From NCBI RefSeq assembly GCF_000348905.1, contig NZ_AOFT01000003.1:1-64000 (forward strand): a DNA stretch of 64,000 bases, read 5' to 3'. A model generated the notes under the pieces. The model was not told the origin of the DNA and searched no databases. It was given only the letters and a program-made list of their open reading frames with translations. Origin of the DNA: Bhargavaea cecembensis DSE10 (lineage in GTDB: Bacteria; Bacillota; Bacilli; Bacillales_A; Planococcaceae). A program made the position numbers and the translations under genes. Positions 52,517 to 60,400 of this stretch are shown piece after piece (the first letter of the stretch is position 1; every line of letters begins with the position of its first letter).

Positions 52517-53125
52517 TTATCCGGACTGCTGTTCCAGCAGGCAGCGGACTTCCTCTTCGCCCTTGGCATCCCCGGCTCTCCTGAAAGCGTCCATGCTTTG
52601 TTCATAGGCCGGCCCCGGATCATGGCCGAAACGGGCGCTCGCCTGTCCGATTCCCCGCCAGGCGCAGGCGATACATATATCGTCTTCCGCTTTTTTCCCT
52701 TCTCGGAGCGCCAGCCGGAAAGCCCCGATCGCTTCCTCAAGTCTCTCTTCGACCAGCGCCACTTCACCGAATTCATAGGCGTTGGCGGAATGGCCGGCAT
52801 GGTCATCCGGGAACTGTTCCCGGCGGAGGGCGCGCTCCCGCTCCAGCCAGCGTTTGGCGGCGGGCGCGTCCCCTTCCAACCGGCAGACCATTGCGAGCTG
52901 GTGCATGGCGATGGCGGATGCCTCCTGGTGACCCTGCTGTTCCGCCCGGTGCAGAAGCTCTTCGTAGAGGGTACGCGCCTCTCCGTATTCCTTCTTCATC
53001 GCCAGAGTGAACGCGAGCATATGCATCGCGTTTTCTTCCTGTTCCGGATCGGCAAGCTGCGCGCGGTAAAGCCGCTCCGCCTCTGTCCAGTCCTCCCGCT
53101 TGAATGCTTCGAATGCTTCCTTCAT
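52517..53125 (-). CDS. Tetratricopeptide repeat protein
   Basis: A 202-aa all-helical protein with several 34-residue TPR units (for example AFKREDWTEAERLYRAQLAD and LAMKKEYGEARTLYEELLHR). TPRs mediate protein contacts; no enzymatic domain is seen. Its start codon overlaps the stop of the upstream ATP-pyrophosphatase gene (ATGA at 53122-53125), so the two should be made together. Confidence 0.83.
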   Translation of the reverse strand: MKEAFEAFKREDWTEAERLYRAQLADPEQEENAMHMLAFTLAMKKEYGEARTLYEELLHRAEQQGHQEASAIAMHQLAMVCRLEGDAPAAKRWLERERALRREQFPDDHAGHSANAYEFGEVALVEERLEEAIGAFRLALREGKKAEDDICIACAWRGIGQASARFGHDPGPAYEQSMDAFRRAGDAKGEEEVRCLLEQQSG

Positions 53126-53781
53126 TCCGATAGCTCCATTCGCGCAAACGAATAGCCGTCACGCTTCAGGAGATCGGCCTGGTTCAGGCGGAGCGGGTCT
53201 TTAAAGACGGGTCCGTCCGTCACGAGCGTGTGGAACTCGCCGGCCTCCCCGCACGGATCGATGCCGAGGCTTTCCATGTCTCTGATCAGTTGGTGGTCAA
53301 ATGTCCGGCCGACCCACTCGGCCGGGAAGCGCTCATCATGGCCCACGACGACAGTCGCCCGGAAACCGGCATCGAGGAATGAGCGGACCACTTCCGTGCG
53401 GCCCATGCCCCAGAGCGGATGTACCGCTTCGATGCCCCTCTCCGCACATGTATCAGCCACCCATTTCCGGTGATCCTCCAGGTCGATGTCGCCGAATACA
53501 CCTGTCTGGATTCCCCCTACCTTCATCTCATCCAGCCCCGAGAGGAACTGCTCCCTGTAATCCGTCCAGCCCGAGCGCCGGATCACAAGCGGGATGCCGA
53601 TCGCATTTGCCTGTTCGCGGATGATCGCCTCGCTCACCGCATGCGACTTCGACCGGTCCCCCCCGCTGTCGAACATCGTCAGCAGCCGCTCCGGCCTGCC
53701 GCCGTTTTGAATCGCCCGGTGAAGTGCAAGTGCCGAATCCTTGCCCCCGCTCCATGAGGCGAAAAATGGTTGGTTGTTCAT
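53122..53781 (-). CDS. Dph6-like adenine nucleotide alpha-hydrolase/ATP pyrophosphatase
   Basis: A 219-aa PP-loop protein. SGGKDSALAL at about residue 10 is the ATP-pyrophosphatase P-loop. It is related to the diphthine-ammonia ligase (Dph6) family, with VGHDERFPAEWVGRTFD and GEAGEFHTLVTDGPVF. Bacteria make no diphthamide, so the substrate must be different. I start at ATG 53781 after AAAGGGGG; the upstream frame runs through a repeat array and is rejected. Coupled to the TPR gene. Confidence 0.85.
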   Translation of the reverse strand: MNNQPFFASWSGGKDSALALHRAIQNGGRPERLLTMFDSGGDRSKSHAVSEAIIREQANAIGIPLVIRRSGWTDYREQFLSGLDEMKVGGIQTGVFGDIDLEDHRKWVADTCAERGIEAVHPLWGMGRTEVVRSFLDAGFRATVVVGHDERFPAEWVGRTFDHQLIRDMESLGIDPCGEAGEFHTLVTDGPVFKDPLRLNQADLLKRDGYSFARMELSE

Positions 53782-53831
53782 CGTGTGGCCCCCTTTAGGG
53801 AGAGTGTAGCATATGGGACAGCGGACGGGGA

Positions 53832-53990
53832 TTTCGCGACCGCAAGTGTGGGATTCGCGACGGCAACTTGTGGTTTCGCGACCGCAACGGGCGAATTCGC
53901 GGCCCCAGCTTGGATTCGCGACCGCAAGTCCCGGTTTCGCGACTGCATCGACCGGGTACGCGGCCGCAATGCCCAATTTCGCGACCTCTC
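53832..53990. repeat. Private 21-bp array, core TTCGCGACCGCAA (8 copies)
   Basis: Core starts at 53833, 53854, 53875, 53896, 53915, 53936, 53957 and 53978; seven steps, six of 21 and one of 19. Core variants include TTCGCGGCCCCA and TACGCGGCCGCAA, and the fillers are unrelated. It lies upstream of the ATP-pyrophosphatase gene and after the PCYCGC gene terminator. Confidence 0.92.
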
Positions 53991-54006
53991 CTCTTTTTCC
54001 CCATAT

Positions 54007-54032
54007 AAAAAGCGGGGCGCTCCCGCCCCGCT
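54007..54032 (-). terminator. Terminator of the PCYCGC lipoprotein gene
   Basis: AGCGGGGCG / CGCCCCGCT; A run gives the minus-strand T run. Confidence 0.8.
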
Positions 54033-54038
54033 TCCCCC

Positions 54039-54587
54039 TTACGCCGGCATCGGCGTCGGGGTCGGCTCTGCATAGCCTTCATTATACGTTTCGTCGATGG
54101 TCTCACGGATTTCCTTGAGCGACTTGCCGTCCTGGAACATCTTCACGGATTCCACCGCAATTTCCAGGCAGACGAGGCAGCGCGTGCCGTGGTCATCCCA
54201 GACGACCGAGCCGTCTTCGCGGACTTCCGAGATAAAGCAGTTCATGTTGCTTTTGTGCCCGGCGCTTTCCCCGCAGCCGCAGTAGCACGGCATCCACTCA
54301 AGGATCTCAGTTGCAGAACCCGCCACCTGGTAGACAAGCTGCATGTCTTCCGGCTTGTCATTGAGGAACGACGGCAGTTCGTCCGCCGAGGCGGTCACTT
54401 CCTGAAGATCGCCGTTCGGGAGCACTGTCTGGCCTTCCTTCACTTCCCGGTCGGCCGGGGCGGCATGGTCATGCCCTTCATGGGTAGCCTCATCCTCATG
54501 GGTATCCGTCTCACCAGCTGCGTCATTGCCGCATGCGGACAAAACAAGTCCGAGCGCCGCGAGTATATAGATGAACCGTTTCTTCAC
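54039..54587 (-). CDS. PCYCGC motif lipoprotein
   Basis: A 182-aa lipoprotein. The lipobox LSACGN lies near residue 19, followed by a His/Asp/Glu-rich stretch (THEDEATHEGHDHAAP) that may hold metal. The conserved core is MPCYCGCGESAGHKSN with further CFISE and CLVCLEIA cysteines, which is the PCYCGC domain (pfam13798) of Bacilli, of unknown function. Probably a redox or metal-binding protein outside the membrane. C terminus is Pro-rich. Confidence 0.85.
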   Translation of the reverse strand: MKKRFIYILAALGLVLSACGNDAAGETDTHEDEATHEGHDHAAPADREVKEGQTVLPNGDLQEVTASADELPSFLNDKPEDMQLVYQVAGSATEILEWMPCYCGCGESAGHKSNMNCFISEVREDGSVVWDDHGTRCLVCLEIAVESVKMFQDGKSLKEIRETIDETYNEGYAEPTPTPMPA

Positions 54588-54696
54588 GTGGAATCACTCC
54601 TTTGCGTACCACTATACCGCAAGACGCGACGAGATGCTGTGAGCAAAAGATGACATCCGCATCGGTAAGGGCGAAGGTATGGGACGGACAGCCCGG

Positions 54697-54777
54697 TTTC
54701 GTCATTCATTGGTTTAATTTCATCATTCGCGTCTCCGATTTCGTCATTCGCGTATGTACTGATGATGAATGACGAGA
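54697..54777. repeat. Private 21-bp array, core TTTCGTCATTC (3 direct, 1 inverted)
   Basis: Direct copies at 54697, 54718 and 54739, exactly 21 bp apart. An inverted copy GAATGACGAGA occupies 54767-54777. It lies between fumC and the PCYCGC lipoprotein gene. Confidence 0.78.
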
Positions 54778-54828
54778 CTCTGGCCGCGGCTGACGAAGCC
54801 TCCCCCAGCCATCACAAAAAAAACCCAT

Positions 54829-54856
54829 AAAAAACACCGGGGACCCGAGTCCCCGG
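54829..54856 (-). terminator. Terminator of fumC
   Basis: CCGGGGAC / GTCCCCGG, A-rich left flank gives minus-strand T run. Confidence 0.85.
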
Positions 54857-54869
54857 CTGCATCATTTTC

Positions 54870-56255
54870 TTATCGTCCGATCATTTTCGAAGGAACAACG
54901 TATTCATCAAACTGCTCTTCTGTCAGAAGGCCGGACTTGATGGCCGCTTCTTTCAGAGTGGAGCCTTCCGCGTGGGCTGTCTTTGCGATCTTCGCCGCGT
55001 TTTCGTAGCCGATGTGCGGGTTCAGGGCTGTGACGAGCATGAGCGAGTTGTCCAGAAGCTCCTGGATTTTCTCGTGGTTCGGCTCGATGCCGACTGCACA
55101 GTTATCGTTGAAGCTGATAATTCCGTCAGTCAGCAGGCGGACCGACTGGAGGAAGTTATAGGCGATGACCGGCTTAAAGACGTTCAGCTCGAAGTTGCCC
55201 TGGCTTGCAGCAAATCCGATTGTCGCGTCATTCCCCATAACCTGGGCAACGACCATTGTCAGTGCTTCGCTCTGTGTCGGGTTGACTTTGCCCGGCATGA
55301 TCGAGCTGCCCGGCTCGTTGGCAGGGATCGTGATCTCGCCGATGCCGGAACGCGGGCCGCTTGCCAGCCAGCGCACGTCGTTCGCGATTTTCATGAGGTC
55401 AGCCGCGAGTGCTTTGATTGCGCCGTGCGTGAAGACGGCTTCGTCATAGCTTGTCAGCGCGTGGAATTTGTTCTCCGCAGAGGTGAACTCGATGCCGACC
55501 TGCTTGGAGATCTGTGCAGCGACTTTGTCGCCGAATCCTGCAGGCGCGTTCAGACCTGTACCGACCGCGGTGCCGCCGATTGCAAGTTCTTTCATCTGCT
55601 CGACTGCAGTTTCAATCATGACACGGTCTTTTTCAAGCATGCGCACCCAGCCGCTGATTTCCTGGCCGAGTGTGAGCGGTGTCGCGTCCTGCAAGTGTGT
55701 ACGGCCGATCTTGATGATATCGTCGAATTGCTTGGCCTTCTCATCAAGCGTCGATTTCAGCTTGTCGATTGCCGGAAGAAGGTCGTTCAGTACAGCAACG
55801 ACTGCGGAAACGTGGAGCGCCGTCGGATATGTATCGTTCGACGACTGCGACTTGTTGATGTCATCGTTCGGGTGGAGACGGTCTTCCTCGCCCCACTCTT
55901 CAAGAAGCTGATTGCCGCGGTGAGCAAGCACTTCGTTCATGTTCATGTTCGACTGCGTGCCCGAACCGGTCTGCCAGACAACAAGCGGGAAGTTGTCGTC
56001 GAGCTTGCCTTCGATCACTTCGTCGGCTGCTGCAGCAATTGCTTTAGCCTTCGCGTCGGACAGGTTGCCGAGCTCGTTGCTCGTGATCGCTGCCGCCTTT
56101 TTCAGGTTGGCGAATGCCCGGACGACTTCCATCGGCATTTTCTCCCAGCCGATTTTGAAGTTCTGCTTGCTTCGCTGTGTCTGAGCACCCCAAAGCTTGT
56201 CCGCAGGCACCTGGATCTCGCCGATCGTATCGCGTTCAATGCGGTATTCCATCAT
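54870..56255 (-). CDS. fumC: Fumarate hydratase class II
   Basis: A 461-aa homotetrameric enzyme that interconverts fumarate and malate in the TCA cycle. Landmarks are [43 protein letters not shown] and the signature [13 protein letters not shown] with its catalytic serine. Length equals that of B. subtilis CitG. It starts [10 protein letters not shown]; the second ATG is equally possible. Monocistronic. Confidence 0.97.
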   Translation of the reverse strand: MMEYRIERDTIGEIQVPADKLWGAQTQRSKQNFKIGWEKMPMEVVRAFANLKKAAAITSNELGNLSDAKAKAIAAAADEVIEGKLDDNFPLVVWQTGSGTQSNMNMNEVLAHRGNQLLEEWGEEDRLHPNDDINKSQSSNDTYPTALHVSAVVAVLNDLLPAIDKLKSTLDEKAKQFDDIIKIGRTHLQDATPLTLGQEISGWVRMLEKDRVMIETAVEQMKELAIGGTAVGTGLNAPAGFGDKVAAQISKQVGIEFTSAENKFHALTSYDEAVFTHGAIKALAADLMKIANDVRWLASGPRSGIGEITIPANEPGSSIMPGKVNPTQSEALTMVVAQVMGNDATIGFAASQGNFELNVFKPVIAYNFLQSVRLLTDGIISFNDNCAVGIEPNHEKIQELLDNSLMLVTALNPHIGYENAAKIAKTAHAEGSTLKEAAIKSGLLTEEQFDEYVVPSKMIGR

Positions 56256-56429
56256 TCCTCATCCTTTCGGGTCTGCTGAAATTCAATCCTTCTCTATTTT
56301 GCTACATTTCCGGTCAAGAAACAATAGAAGGGACAACCGACCGGCAAAGCCGATTAGACAATTTTTGATATCTTCTGTTATTCTTAGTTTCATCTTTTAT
56401 AAGACGACTGATAGTTTGGGAGGATACAT

Positions 56430-56882
56430 ATGGAAGCCTATCAAGCCACTTTTGAAGATCTGGAAGGCGTGTCGCGCCTGTTCAATCTGTATCGGGAATT
56501 TTACCGCCAGCCGTCCGATCCGGAAGGGGCCAGGAATTATATCCGCACGCGGCTGGATCACGGGGATTCCATCATTTTCACCGTAAAAAACGAGAAAAAT
56601 GAATACCTGGGATTCACCCAGCTGTATCCGACGTTTTCATCGATTTCCATGAAAAAGGCCTGGATCCTGAATGACCTGTACGTGGATGCAAGCGCCCGTA
56701 AACATGGAATCGGGGAGCTGCTGCTCCAGAAAGCCAAGGAATTGGCGCTGGATACCGGAGCGGCCGGCATCAGTCTGAGCACGGCGGTGGATAACCACGC
56801 GGCACAGCACCTGTACGAGAAAAACGGATATGTACGGGATGTGGCCTTCTATCATTATGAACTGGATCCGGGTGCCCAATGA
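56430..56882 (+). CDS. GNAT family N-acetyltransferase
   Basis: A 150-aa GNAT with the acetyl-CoA loop DASARKHGIGELLLQKAKE and the following STAVDNHAAQHLYEKNGYV. Its 3' end overlaps the next gene by 4 nt (ATGA). The substrate is unknown. RBS GGGAGGA precedes ATG. Confidence 0.88.
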   Translation: MEAYQATFEDLEGVSRLFNLYREFYRQPSDPEGARNYIRTRLDHGDSIIFTVKNEKNEYLGFTQLYPTFSSISMKKAWILNDLYVDASARKHGIGELLLQKAKELALDTGAAGISLSTAVDNHAAQHLYEKNGYVRDVAFYHYELDPGAQ

Positions 56883-57283
56883 GATTCCTGTCCGCCTTTC
56901 TCGCATCATACCTGACTATGTGCGGCACGGTCCTGCTGGCGATTGTGGCGATATCATTTTTTAACGGTACAACAGGTGACCTTGACTATTTCATCATAAT
57001 GTACCTGCTCATGTTCGGAATTCCGTTCGCGCTCATCGGCTCCCTGCTCGGAGAAATGCTCATCAAATACGATTCTCGTTCATCCCTAGGCAATTTCATC
57101 TTCTACGGCGCGCTTTTCGGTGCACTTCTCTATGTGGTGATGAATACTCCAAACATCGAGTCCTCTGCCAACCTGGGCCTTGATCTGTTCGGCATCCTCC
57201 TGCTGGGCGGAGTGGGCGCCATTACCGCGTCTGTTTTTTATCGGGTGAGGACGCATCGCGGCCGCCGGTTCCGAATAGGATAA
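56879..57283 (+). CDS. Small four-helix membrane protein
   Basis: A 134-aa protein with four hydrophobic segments (about residues 8-30, 36-56, 76-96 and 105-122) and a basic C terminus. I do not recognise a family. It is translationally coupled to the preceding acetyltransferase by a 4-nt overlap. Whether they act together is unknown. Confidence 0.65.
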   Translation: MRFLSAFLASYLTMCGTVLLAIVAISFFNGTTGDLDYFIIMYLLMFGIPFALIGSLLGEMLIKYDSRSSLGNFIFYGALFGALLYVVMNTPNIESSANLGLDLFGILLLGGVGAITASVFYRVRTHRGRRFRIG

Positions 57284-57326
57284 AACAGGCCGCCCGACCG
57301 GCAACGGCGGGCAGGCTCTACATAGG

Positions 57327-57357
57327 AAAAGGCATCCGACACCGCGGATGCCTTTTT
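57327..57357. terminator. Bidirectional terminator
   Basis: GGCATCCG / CGGATGCC between an A run and a T run. Confidence 0.85.
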
Positions 57358-57363
57358 CATCTA

Positions 57364-58641
57364 TTAAAGCTCATGCCGCAGCGCCCCGATGACATCCGTT
57401 TTCGTCGCCTTGCGCGCTGGCCGCCAGCCGGAGATCATGGCGACGCTCAATGAAATCGCCGAGGCGATCAGGACGAGCTGCCACGGGATGACGGAGAACG
57501 TCACGTCAAACGAGTCGCCTGTTTCGCCGCCGAGCGCTGCGTCTACAACAATTGGAAGAATGGCATTGGCCGCAAAACTCACGCCGTAGGAGATCACGAC
57601 CGCAATGACCGTGCCGACGAGTCCAATCCATGCGCTTTCCATCAGGAACAGCCTTTGGATCAGTTTCGGTCCGGCGCCGAGCGCTTTCATGACGCCGATT
57701 TCACGCGTCCGCTCCGTGACAGCCATCGTCATCGTATTGAAGATGCCGATCGATGCGATGAGGATCGCAATCGTCCCGACAAAGATGAGTCCCGCCTTCA
57801 GCGCGAGGAAGAACACGTCAATCTGCTCAATTTCCTCGGATACGGAATACACCGAGTATCCGTCGTTCTTCAGTGTCTGGGTGATCGCTTTTACATTTGC
57901 GAGGTCATCCGCATACACGTTCACCTGGCTGCTTGTGAACGGCATGTCTTCCCCTTCGGGCAGGCCTGCAGACGCTGCCGCGTAAGCCGTTTCCATCGGA
58001 CCGATCAATGACTGGTCGACGTAGAGATAACCGTCGAACGCCCAGTCCTTGCCCGGCTCCTCTTTGATACCGACAATGGTGAGCGGCATCGTTTCCGCTC
58101 CATCCTCCGCTTCGGAAAACGACAGATTCACTGTCTTGCCGATCAGCTCCCCCTCATAGTAAGCAGGCTCTTCGTCTTCAGCGGTTTCCACACTTTCATC
58201 AACAAGCTGCTGGGCGAATTTCGAGCCGACGATCGCTTCACCCTGATTTTCCGGGAACCGGCCATCCGCAAGCCTGAATCCGGATGCCTGTTCATCGCCG
58301 AAATTTGTGAAGTGCGTGTTCATGCTGCCGGTGTGGCCCTCCACTTCGCCCATCACCACCGGCACCAGCTGCTTGCGGTGGACGACGGCCTCGACGTGAC
58401 CGATCTCCTTCATCGCATCCGTCTTCGCATCGGTCATGTCTTCGCTGTACACTTCGATCTGCGTCACCATCTGGTTCGACAGGATATCATCCTTGATCGT
58501 CTTCTGGAGCCCGAAGCCGACTGACGCGAGGACGATCAGGAACGCCGTGCCCATTGTCGCGGCGAGCACCGTCATGAACACCCGGAGCCGGTTCCGCCGG
58601 ATATGCTGGCGGACGAATCCGATCTGATCCTTAAACGACAT
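57364..58641 (-). CDS. FtsX-like ABC transporter permease
   Basis: A 425-aa MacB-type permease with an N-terminal helix, a large extracytoplasmic domain, and three C-terminal helices (FtsX domain with FNTMTMAVTERTREIGVMKAL). With the following ATPase it forms a peptide/lipoprotein-type ABC exporter or mechanotransmitter; no periplasmic adaptor is encoded here. I start at ATG 58641 after GAAGGGGG; its 5' end overlaps the ATPase gene stop by 11 nt. Confidence 0.87.
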   Translation of the reverse strand: MSFKDQIGFVRQHIRRNRLRVFMTVLAATMGTAFLIVLASVGFGLQKTIKDDILSNQMVTQIEVYSEDMTDAKTDAMKEIGHVEAVVHRKQLVPVVMGEVEGHTGSMNTHFTNFGDEQASGFRLADGRFPENQGEAIVGSKFAQQLVDESVETAEDEEPAYYEGELIGKTVNLSFSEAEDGAETMPLTIVGIKEEPGKDWAFDGYLYVDQSLIGPMETAYAAASAGLPEGEDMPFTSSQVNVYADDLANVKAITQTLKNDGYSVYSVSEEIEQIDVFFLALKAGLIFVGTIAILIASIGIFNTMTMAVTERTREIGVMKALGAGPKLIQRLFLMESAWIGLVGTVIAVVISYGVSFAANAILPIVVDAALGGETGDSFDVTFSVIPWQLVLIASAISLSVAMISGWRPARKATKTDVIGALRHEL

Positions 58642-59329
58642 GGCGGAGGCCCCCTTCCGTAAGTTCGCCGTCGTGCATCCGGTACTGGCGATTCGCGATG
58701 GCCGCCACCTCGTCGTCATGCGTGATGATGACGAACGTGATGCCGTACTTCCGGTTGAGTGACAAAATCAGGTTCAGGATGTCCTGTTCGGTCTCGGAAT
58801 CGAGGCTGCCCGTCGGCTCATCCGCGAAGATGACCGGCGGTTCGGTGATGAGGGCACGTGCGATGCCGACACGCTGCTGTTGTCCGCCCGACAGCTCGTT
58901 CGGATAATGCCCGCTGATTTCGGTCAGGCCGGTGTTTTCCAGCAACTCAACCACTTTCCGCTTGCGCTCCGCTGCCGGCACGCCCTTCAGTGTCAAAGGC
59001 AGCTCGATGTTCTCGTACGCCGTCAGTCCGGGCATCAGCTGGAAGTTCTGAAAGACGAATCCGAACCGCTCCAGCCGGAATGCCGCCCGCTGCGCCTCGT
59101 TCATCGCGGTGAGGTCCGTCCCGTCTACAAGCACCCGTCCCGCATCCGGCTGCAGGAACCCCGCAAGAATGTGAAGAAGCGTCGACTTCCCCGACCCGCT
59201 CCGGCCGACAATCGATACGATCTCTTCGTCCTGCGCCTTCAGTGTCAGTTCTTTTAAGACGGGCACTTCCGTTTCCTTCCCCTTCTTGCCGACCCGGAAC
59301 GAATGGGACAGCCCCTTCACTTCGATCAT
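58631..59329 (-). CDS. ABC transporter ATP-binding protein (LolD/MacB type)
   Basis: A 232-aa ATPase with Walker A GRSGSGKSTLLHILAG, signature LSGGQQQRVGIARAL, Walker B VIFADEPTGSLD and switch His FVIITHDDEVA. It powers the adjacent FtsX permease. Start at ATG 59329, 7 nt after GGAGG; the ATG at 59335 is too close to the RBS. Confidence 0.92.
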   Translation of the reverse strand: MIEVKGLSHSFRVGKKGKETEVPVLKELTLKAQDEEIVSIVGRSGSGKSTLLHILAGFLQPDAGRVLVDGTDLTAMNEAQRAAFRLERFGFVFQNFQLMPGLTAYENIELPLTLKGVPAAERKRKVVELLENTGLTEISGHYPNELSGGQQQRVGIARALITEPPVIFADEPTGSLDSETEQDILNLILSLNRKYGITFVIITHDDEVAAIANRQYRMHDGELTEGGLRHVV

Positions 59330-59403
59330 GTTCATTCCTCCAATAAGTGGTTGGTGATTTCAGTATAGGGAGTGAATCTGAAGGATTAGGAAGGGGGAAA
59401 ATG

Positions 59404-59419
59404 AAGATTTTCTTAAGAT
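59404..59419. promoter_or_regulatory. Possible response-regulator direct repeat
   Basis: AAGAT at 59404 and 59415 (11-bp step) upstream of the ABC exporter genes, as at OmpR/PhoP-type sites. Weak on its own. Confidence 0.3.
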
Positions 59420-59489
59420 GGGAAGGCGGGTGGTCACATTGACCGGGCGAGAGTACGCCATCGGTCCGTGAGATGGTCTGTGCCCGAGA

Positions 59490-59577
59490 TTACACATTCA
59501 GCTCTTGAGTTTACACATTGACGCACCGAGTCTACACGTTCCCCCTAATTTACACCTTCCCGTCCCGATTCACCCGG
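59490..59577. repeat. Private ~20-bp array, core TTACACATT (4 copies, a fifth decayed)
   Basis: Cores at 59490, 59511, 59532, 59550 and a decayed one at about 59569 (steps 21, 21, 18 and about 19). It lies in the divergent gap between the ABC exporter and gtrA. Sequence degenerates toward gtrA. Confidence 0.75.
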
Positions 59578-59618
59578 CTTCCCTACGGGTATGGGACTTA
59601 TAAAAAGGAGGTGCGGCC

Positions 59619-60089
59619 ATGAAGAGAATCCGGAAAGAGACGTACCGCACCTTCAGCTGGTTCACGCTGTCTGCCGTTGCCTCATTCGCCATCGACATCG
59701 GCCTGTTCTGGGTGTTCTCGAGGTGGCTCGAGGAAGACTCGCCTGTCATGTACATCACGTTTGCGACGGTGATCGCCCGCACGATGTCCGCGGTGTTCAA
59801 CTATACCGTCAACAGGCGGCTCGTCTTTAGGTCGGGGTCGAAAAACTCATTCCTGAAGTACGCGGCGCTCGTCCTCTTCAACATGGCAGCGTCCGCTGCG
59901 CTTGTCACCGGCCTCCACTTCCTGTTCCGGTTCATCAATGAAACGATCCTGAAAGTGCTCGTCGACTTCGGCCTTTTCATTGCCGGATTCCTCATCCAGC
60001 GGGCATGGGTGTTCGCTGGAAAGCAGGGCGACCATCAGCTTCATGGAGTGCACCAGCGCACCATCAATAAAACCCCTGCCCGGAAATGA
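59619..60089 (+). CDS. GtrA family membrane protein
   Basis: A 156-aa protein with four hydrophobic helices of the GtrA family (SAVFNYTVNRRLVFRSGSKNS as the family core). GtrA proteins move lipid-linked sugars across the membrane for cell-wall or glycan decoration. It stands alone here, without a glycosyltransferase neighbour. The 3' end overlaps a large inverted repeat. Confidence 0.9.
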   Translation: MKRIRKETYRTFSWFTLSAVASFAIDIGLFWVFSRWLEEDSPVMYITFATVIARTMSAVFNYTVNRRLVFRSGSKNSFLKYAALVLFNMAASAALVTGLHFLFRFINETILKVLVDFGLFIAGFLIQRAWVFAGKQGDHQLHGVHQRTINKTPARK

Positions 60090-60106
60090 TTCTTCCGGAG
60101 CAGGGG
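60073..60106. terminator. Inverted repeat at the gtrA 3' end
   Basis: CCCCTGC-C-CGGAA (60073-60085) pairs with TTCCG-GA-GCAGGGG (60093-60106). The T-rich flank is on the minus-strand side (60066-60072), so it could also stop an antisense RNA from the right. Confidence 0.55.
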
Positions 60107-60125
60107 CGGACGTATGCTGGCATGT

Positions 60126-60131
60126 TAAAAT
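60126..60131 (+). promoter_or_regulatory. Extended -10 of the toxin gene
   Basis: TG-T-TAAAAT with TAAAAT at 60126-60131; no good -35. Implies a leader of about 60 nt. Confidence 0.45.
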
Positions 60132-60199
60132 AAAGGAACAGCAGCACGGTTTGCACAGGGTGGTCTGCCCCACTCCCCGCAAGAGAGGGGGTGAGGCCT

Positions 60200-60283
60200 G
60201 TGTCCATATATGAAACACTGATGTTCGCAGTGGCATTTGCGGCTTTGGTTGTCGCCATTATGGAATCGACACACAAAAAATGA
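60200..60283 (+). CDS. Putative holin-like type I toxin (27 aa)
   Basis: A 27-residue peptide, GTG start, sequence beginning MSIYETLMFAVAFAALVV and ending ESTHKK. The Ser-x-Tyr-Glu-Thr-Leu opening, a single hydrophobic helix and the HKK end are the hallmarks of the short Hol_Tox / TxpA-like membrane toxins of Firmicutes. RBS GGGGGTG at 6 nt. The toxin mRNA would be controlled by the convergent RNA at 60275-60400. It would depolarise the membrane if over-expressed. Confidence 0.7.
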   Translation: MSIYETLMFAVAFAALVVAIMESTHKK

Positions 60284-60325
60284 CCCCCTGACCTGAGTTG
60301 ACGGCTCGCTAAGGGGGTCATTTTC
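60275..60325. terminator. Bidirectional terminator at the toxin 3' end
   Basis: AAAATGACCCCC (60277-60288) / GGGGGTCATTTT (60313-60324). Overlaps the toxin stop codon. Confidence 0.8.
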
Positions 60326-60370
60326 TGATTCGCTGACTGCGGGCAACTTCTCTGAGCGCCGTGTTGCTGG

Positions 60371-60400
60371 GCCATCCGGTTGCCGCCGGATGGCTTTTCT
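60371..60400 (+). terminator. Second hairpin of the toxin mRNA
   Basis: GCCATCCGG / CCGGATGGC followed by TTTT (60395-60398). On the minus strand it is the 5' hairpin of the antisense RNA. Confidence 0.6.

Larger units (their letters stand above)
60275..60400 (-). ncRNA. Candidate antisense antitoxin RNA (RatA/SR4-like)
   Basis: A minus-strand extended -10, TGG-TATACT (60407-60415), would start RNA near 60400. The RNA would open with the hairpin GCCATCCGG / CCGGATGGC (60371-60394), and end at the terminator 60275-60325, giving about 125 nt complementary to the toxin mRNA 3' part. Confidence 0.5.

Noticed and set aside
53778-53969. Repeat-rich protein read from the minus strand over the TCGCGA array (VAVAKPQ-type heptads)
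   Set aside because: The 21-bp pitch gives apparent 7-residue repeats, but one 19-bp step breaks the frame, there is no RBS, and the frame is just the array translated.
53782-53976. N-terminal extension of the Dph6-like protein
   Set aside because: The upstream frame reads through the repeat array; ATG 53781 has a strong RBS.
60064-60375. 103-aa minus-strand frame over the toxin region
   Set aside because: No RBS or recognisable protein; covers two hairpins and the toxin gene, which explain the sequence better.
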